A stretch of DNA of 64,000 nt from Bacteroidales bacterium. Lineage in GTDB: Bacteria > Bacteroidota > Bacteroidia > Bacteroidales > 4484-276. The DNA is taken from assembly GCA_035647615.1 (NCBI GenBank), contig DASRND010000019.1:1-64000 (forward strand), in the 5' to 3' direction. Below, piece after piece: positions 63,901 through 64,000 of the stretch; position 1 is the stretch's first letter; every line of letters begins with the position of its first letter. The notes beneath the pieces are model-generated. The model was not told the origin of the DNA and ran no database searches. It saw nothing but the letters and a program-made list of their open reading frames with translations. Position numbers and translations under genes: made by a program.

Positions 63901-64000
63901 AGGCAGTTTCCACGCAGGTGTGTATGTTTATACTGGTGGTGCTGTTGACAATACGTCAATTACGGCCACTGTTGATAAAGTAAGCGTAACTGGAACCGGT
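54917..64000 (+). CDS. Giant modular exported protein, beta-helix/SprB-like, 3'-truncated by the window edge
   Basis: The frame starting at the ATG at 54917 runs without a stop to the last base (3028 codons read), so the true protein is longer. A signal peptide is clear (LLIALMAFVGFSAFGQ). Approximate order: Ig-like and SprB-like modules to residue 395; helical repeats about 456-948; beta-helix 1 (about 955-1282) ending in ATCNWWGTTDYS; spacer module A (1292-1476); beta-helix 2 (1490-1855) with ATCNWWGRTD; an SprB-like module (1875-1957, NITCGETTGSILVTFSGGTA); beta-helix 3 (1967-2328) with ATCNWWGTDTYS; spacer module B (2335-2520); and beta-helix 4 from 2522 on. A T9SS C-terminal domain is expected past the edge. 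Function is not known; adhesin, gliding-type surface protein or polysaccharide-binding protein are possible. Confidence 0.9.
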   Translation, partial: MKKFTLLIALMAFVGFSAFGQETISTSPPLDGGGSGTVTICKGGTVNLTVHGSKAGKDYYFAPGNGDNQGPTAGIGGNIGFSYTYNSSGTFNASVSGFNNPPPGGFINLAFTVKVEADPIAPTMTKDPIDESVCAGTNVSATIVAGSGGVSGCSDTYEYSTNGGSSWSTYTSGQSISTTDLSGTNIVQVKAWRAHPDGLGCMSEEVSVSWTVNPLPTLGSVTLTPVCAGNKATMTLTGLPLNVNGKASYVIKTGGGNFVFDGDIEDNTGEEGEVSYEIPIDLVVGYNGYVIQITKLEITATGCTKEFTNKNATVVVKAKPTATLDKTDATCYQDNGEIRITNPTGGFEDHEYSIGDGWQTSGTFSNLEPNTYVVSIRTTEAGCEKVIDNACEISNLAGPALAAVNAAGDKVAMQTALEDVHLCIDNYVDYNTLVSARKTAVAQDMLENRLAITGYESIVDVKTLFDDLVTFRLAVQVAVDNANNGDFTFQNLQAVKDAWAKFEDMKINGVVTSHQNLADLQTFIDALGNMVSGRFTALRTDLKDNGAYGSFTNMYGMLTKLADFRFAVGKAVDHANTGNFEIADLQAVYTALIPLKNGGKLINGNTIPEDFYGIPALVTDLEELVSGRFDALVADLAANAPVPGGYPSFTNMYGMLTKLADFRFAAAIAVTNANNGDFIVQDLTDVNAALGLLVGKSVSGHIIELTEIQAANAFIIELNNMVSGRFTALVADLKANGVYGSFTQMSTMLYPLAQFRFAAAIAVSHANSGDFIVQDLTDVNTALGLLVGKSVSGHLIDETEIQDAQIFIDYLGALNTAAPGRFAALVADLKANGSYGSFEQMSGMLYLLANVRFTIQDVMTAVVNPGGLTAADFSSSTGKMVLVGDAFCALPTGTSISGEVVTCAEVNAAFAFFNAMDTPTKDFILADVNGKTYGSFTQLLLAIQATYNALPVVNISTTPNLRYATIQGAIDSDETTDGHTITVASGTYTENVTINKPNLTLKSVDGRDVTFIKNPLVNLETPGISVVKNMGTVTVDGFTVDGFRLGINQSRANGVGTTFIVKNNKVIPENSIYMRTGIQVTGVASQVTGNYVVGAPLTNDWASTAIGVIDTKNVLVEDNTIDGPADLGINVMNVAVDYVENIIIKDNLVTDAGQSIRISGWPSTLTKEVKNITITGNTLKNSPISGGIVTQDVSLNGLTVTGNTITGHALHAVNFINDGTIVTELGGDIKIDNNTFGSNGSDIYNGTDHIIDATCNWWGTTDYSTIYDNVEGNVLYVPYLSEESATCTGSTAIPNNVTLTYTPANQGILLKFGVANNAMELRPAPGLEIDPFSTANLGEVGLRYQALADALAGSDEDAITAAALAIGDDIICEYYYMNGLTKVPLQTDNNNPLVKSKYWAGYLVKDDIANTNYPDWFYNPQLTLIEKGSSYRTHTNTGTVVGDGWLNAVLGREMSVDVTFINNGRIEMVTKTVPIDRGPVNVYNGDPAVSGIWVSSHTTIQDAISVSTTLDNYFVVADAGIYEELIIIDKPLTLRGPNFEKTGFDELRDPLSEAILTFPDGITVMEPALITVSSGVNNVTIEGFDIKDKDYLIGQIPYLIHTFKANDLTVRNNRMYGGDVQLYVLTGTAVADFRTGLLVEGNYMNSGPFVNSVLNRGIYVQATAGTVQNNQIVNANIGVQIMPYGHATGGEVKNNIISANEVGLYHNGQAKGAGTWTWSNNTVTIADNDHQGLKAQVKNPRPYMPKVIFNGICVTNFGSAGTGSAPAVFFTNNSFDGAKGINLHISGSMGVNLQASYGTGTVIVTENSFTNTTGRFIYNQANYDIQATCNWWGRTDVSNEFWLFGGAVYSPWLESAGTQNNPGFTPDAGSCGGTPVVIASAVADNITCGETTGSILVTFSGGTAPYTVAWGAFSATGVALSPYTLEGLAVGTNQIKVTDVYGNLATFSPAVAIQSLPVTLKDGSSNFKGYYATIQAAINAATAGDVIDVCAGTYEELIVIDKPLTLRGPNFGNTGYGTRVAEAILTFPDDLPVTVYPAVAAEPSVITVNANVHGVTIEGFTIQDKDYLIREIPYLIQTFKVNDLTVRNNRMFGSDAPLMILTNSTSIFQTGLLVEGNFMDCGPFVNSQYNRGMYIQATAGTIRNNQVLNTNVGIQILHYGNPTGGVVENNTVSAGAIGLYHNGHAKGAGSWTWSGNTVTSAENERTGLQAQVNLPQVFVGGEFRGIEMINFGVSGKGNAPVVNFNNNSIDGTIVSSPFVTSAEGLRVMNNYGTGTATLTGNSFTNVKYGIRNATTCNIQATCNWWGTDTYSGIYSKVSGPAVYVPYLTSNDLNGDCDGPHAKIAGLAINYTAASENVVVTFGLEDNSALIYPIPGLTDPGEIAAKYGVLAAAIATGVQADITAAALSIGDDIITEYYYKEGTTKKYLKTAGGNDLVKNKYYEGYLRNTSTTPSLGYPSFSPPMFEVPIGPYSTSTNPKTQGGTVNNGWLSAVYGKDLYVSVTLIHNGKVTNLEQSIFIPAAPIVNTTTGLGYMQIQTAIDASNSTISSPETIQLAANYTFLESDITINKDGLTLIGAGEEYTFINPDPAKIDGHDCTPTGGTVHHGIIVAADNVTIKDLTVDGGTLTQGYRQGITSYYWTNLNFINTTVQDVTVTNIFYRGIVLRRNNALTSGHKVLGATVTNGGCGNQSWAILGFNVDGFEVKGCYVENWYQGIGSGNYTGIPSTCDIQDNEVVDVTSQAYTLTSNDAVSTFKGNTATFNTANTGTGLVTYQDDMTLTDNTFTGAQVGISVGYQTLAKDKLVIGANNTITGLSPTLSGSVGILANDESWEGDARNFTVNGTTISDYETGILIKPENGMTCSADILNNTISASLAGISVNEIETSATSGLTITGNNVTLTNQLSGVNPTIGISLSKVTGTAAAVIIGNTLANSFYGYLVYNLNTSPATTITGGTIKGIMQGVAAVNLDPAGLVERAPSNLGVSNMTVSDFAGAHAGSFHAGVYVYTGGAVDNTSITATVDKVSVTGTG
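56510..57760 (+). repeat. Helical repeat block in the giant gene (about 94-97-aa units)
   Basis: Units start near the SGRF/PGRF motif at 56510, 56792, 57083 and 57371 (spacing 282, 291 and 288 bases), with a weaker unit before and after. Consensus pieces are RFTALVADLKANG, YGSFTNM and LADFRFAAAIAVTNAN. The nucleotide stretch encoding TNMYGMLTKLADF is almost identical in units 1 and 2, and the one encoding GDFIVQDLTDVN in units 2 and 3, so the duplications are recent. Confidence 0.85.
58790..59340 (+). repeat. Spacer module A of the giant gene
   Basis: About 185 residues after beta-helix 1. It shares with module B (61920-62475) the sequences AALAIGDDIICEYYY / AALSIGDDIITEYYY, LVKSKYWAGYL / LVKNKYYEGYL and VVGDGWLNAVLGREMSVDVT / VNNGWLSAVYGKDLYVSVT. 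I recognise no known domain. Confidence 0.75.
59385..60480 (+). repeat. Beta-helix module 2 of the giant gene
   Basis: A parallel beta-helix-like region containing YEELIIIDKPLTLRGPNF and DKDYLIGQIPYLIHTFKAND and closing with IQATCNWWG. It is paired with module 3 at 60815-61900 at an offset of about 1.42 kb. Confidence 0.8.
60815..61900 (+). repeat. Beta-helix module 3 of the giant gene
   Basis: A copy of module 2: YEELIVIDKPLTLRGPNF and DKDYLIREIPYLIQTFKVND, ending in IQATCNWWG. At DNA level gatattcaag / aatattcaag followed by ccacctgcaactggtggggt is preserved. The two modules differ mostly in the middle loops. Confidence 0.8.
61920..62475 (+). repeat. Spacer module B of the giant gene
   Basis: A second copy of the ~185-residue spacer (see module A), leading into beta-helix 4. 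Confidence 0.75.

Overview
The window looks like a chromosomal piece of a Bacteroidota genome, probably class Bacteroidia. This is an inference from four things: TAnnTTTG-type -7 promoter boxes upstream of several genes, a type IX secretion (T9SS) style C-terminal sorting domain, lineage-typical genes (DUF4290, DUF5063, fused FeoAB, a PG0541-type transporter partner), and mostly Shine-Dalgarno-poor starts. I see no rRNA, tRNA, transposase, phage gene or CRISPR array.

Left and middle (about 0.1-44.8 kb) are mostly housekeeping. nfo (endonuclease IV) is followed by a complete tripartite RND efflux operon: GbsR/MarR-like regulator, TolC-like channel, lipoprotein adaptor, AcrB-like pump and a small P-II-like PG0541 partner, ending in a strong hairpin terminator. 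Then come a DoxX-like protein, a TPR-like protein, an MscS-type channel, an ABC-F ATPase, an EamA transporter, an inositol monophosphatase, an NfeD-type membrane protease and prfA. A collinear block follows: DUF4290, murA (Asp instead of the catalytic Cys), a TlpA-like oxidoreductase, grpE, dnaJ, a SUI1-family protein, DUF5063, feoAB and a small Cys-rich FeoB partner. On the minus strand are a TPR lipoprotein, nth-bcp-recA and an RpoE-like sigma factor with a small companion. On the plus strand are uvrA, aconitase and a CsbD / small membrane protein / coiled-coil lipoprotein set. A PLP-dependent sulfur amino acid enzyme stands divergent to an Lrp regulator, which is followed by a TPR-HTH regulator.

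The right third (44.8-64 kb) is accessory. Two gene-poor stretches (44.8-45.7 and 51.6-52.9 kb) hold a repeat family: 130-150 bp composite elements made of four palindromes that all share the centre AGGC-N3-GCCT. A 9-bp/15-bp minisatellite lies inside or against those palindromes. Between and beyond them are secreted proteins (a 1021-aa T9SS protein and an esterase), a DUF6364/PIN toxin-antitoxin pair whose toxin is frameshifted, a Mop-type molybdate-binding protein and an MFS exporter.

The last 9.1 kb is one uninterrupted reading frame from 54917 to the window edge (at least 3028 residues, no stop seen). It encodes a giant exported modular protein: Ig/SprB-like domains, an alpha-helical repeat block of 94-97-aa units, then four beta-helix domains separated by SprB-like and uncharacterised ~185-aa spacer modules, with large duplications still visible at DNA level. 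This giant protein and the palindromic composite repeat family are the least explained parts of the window.
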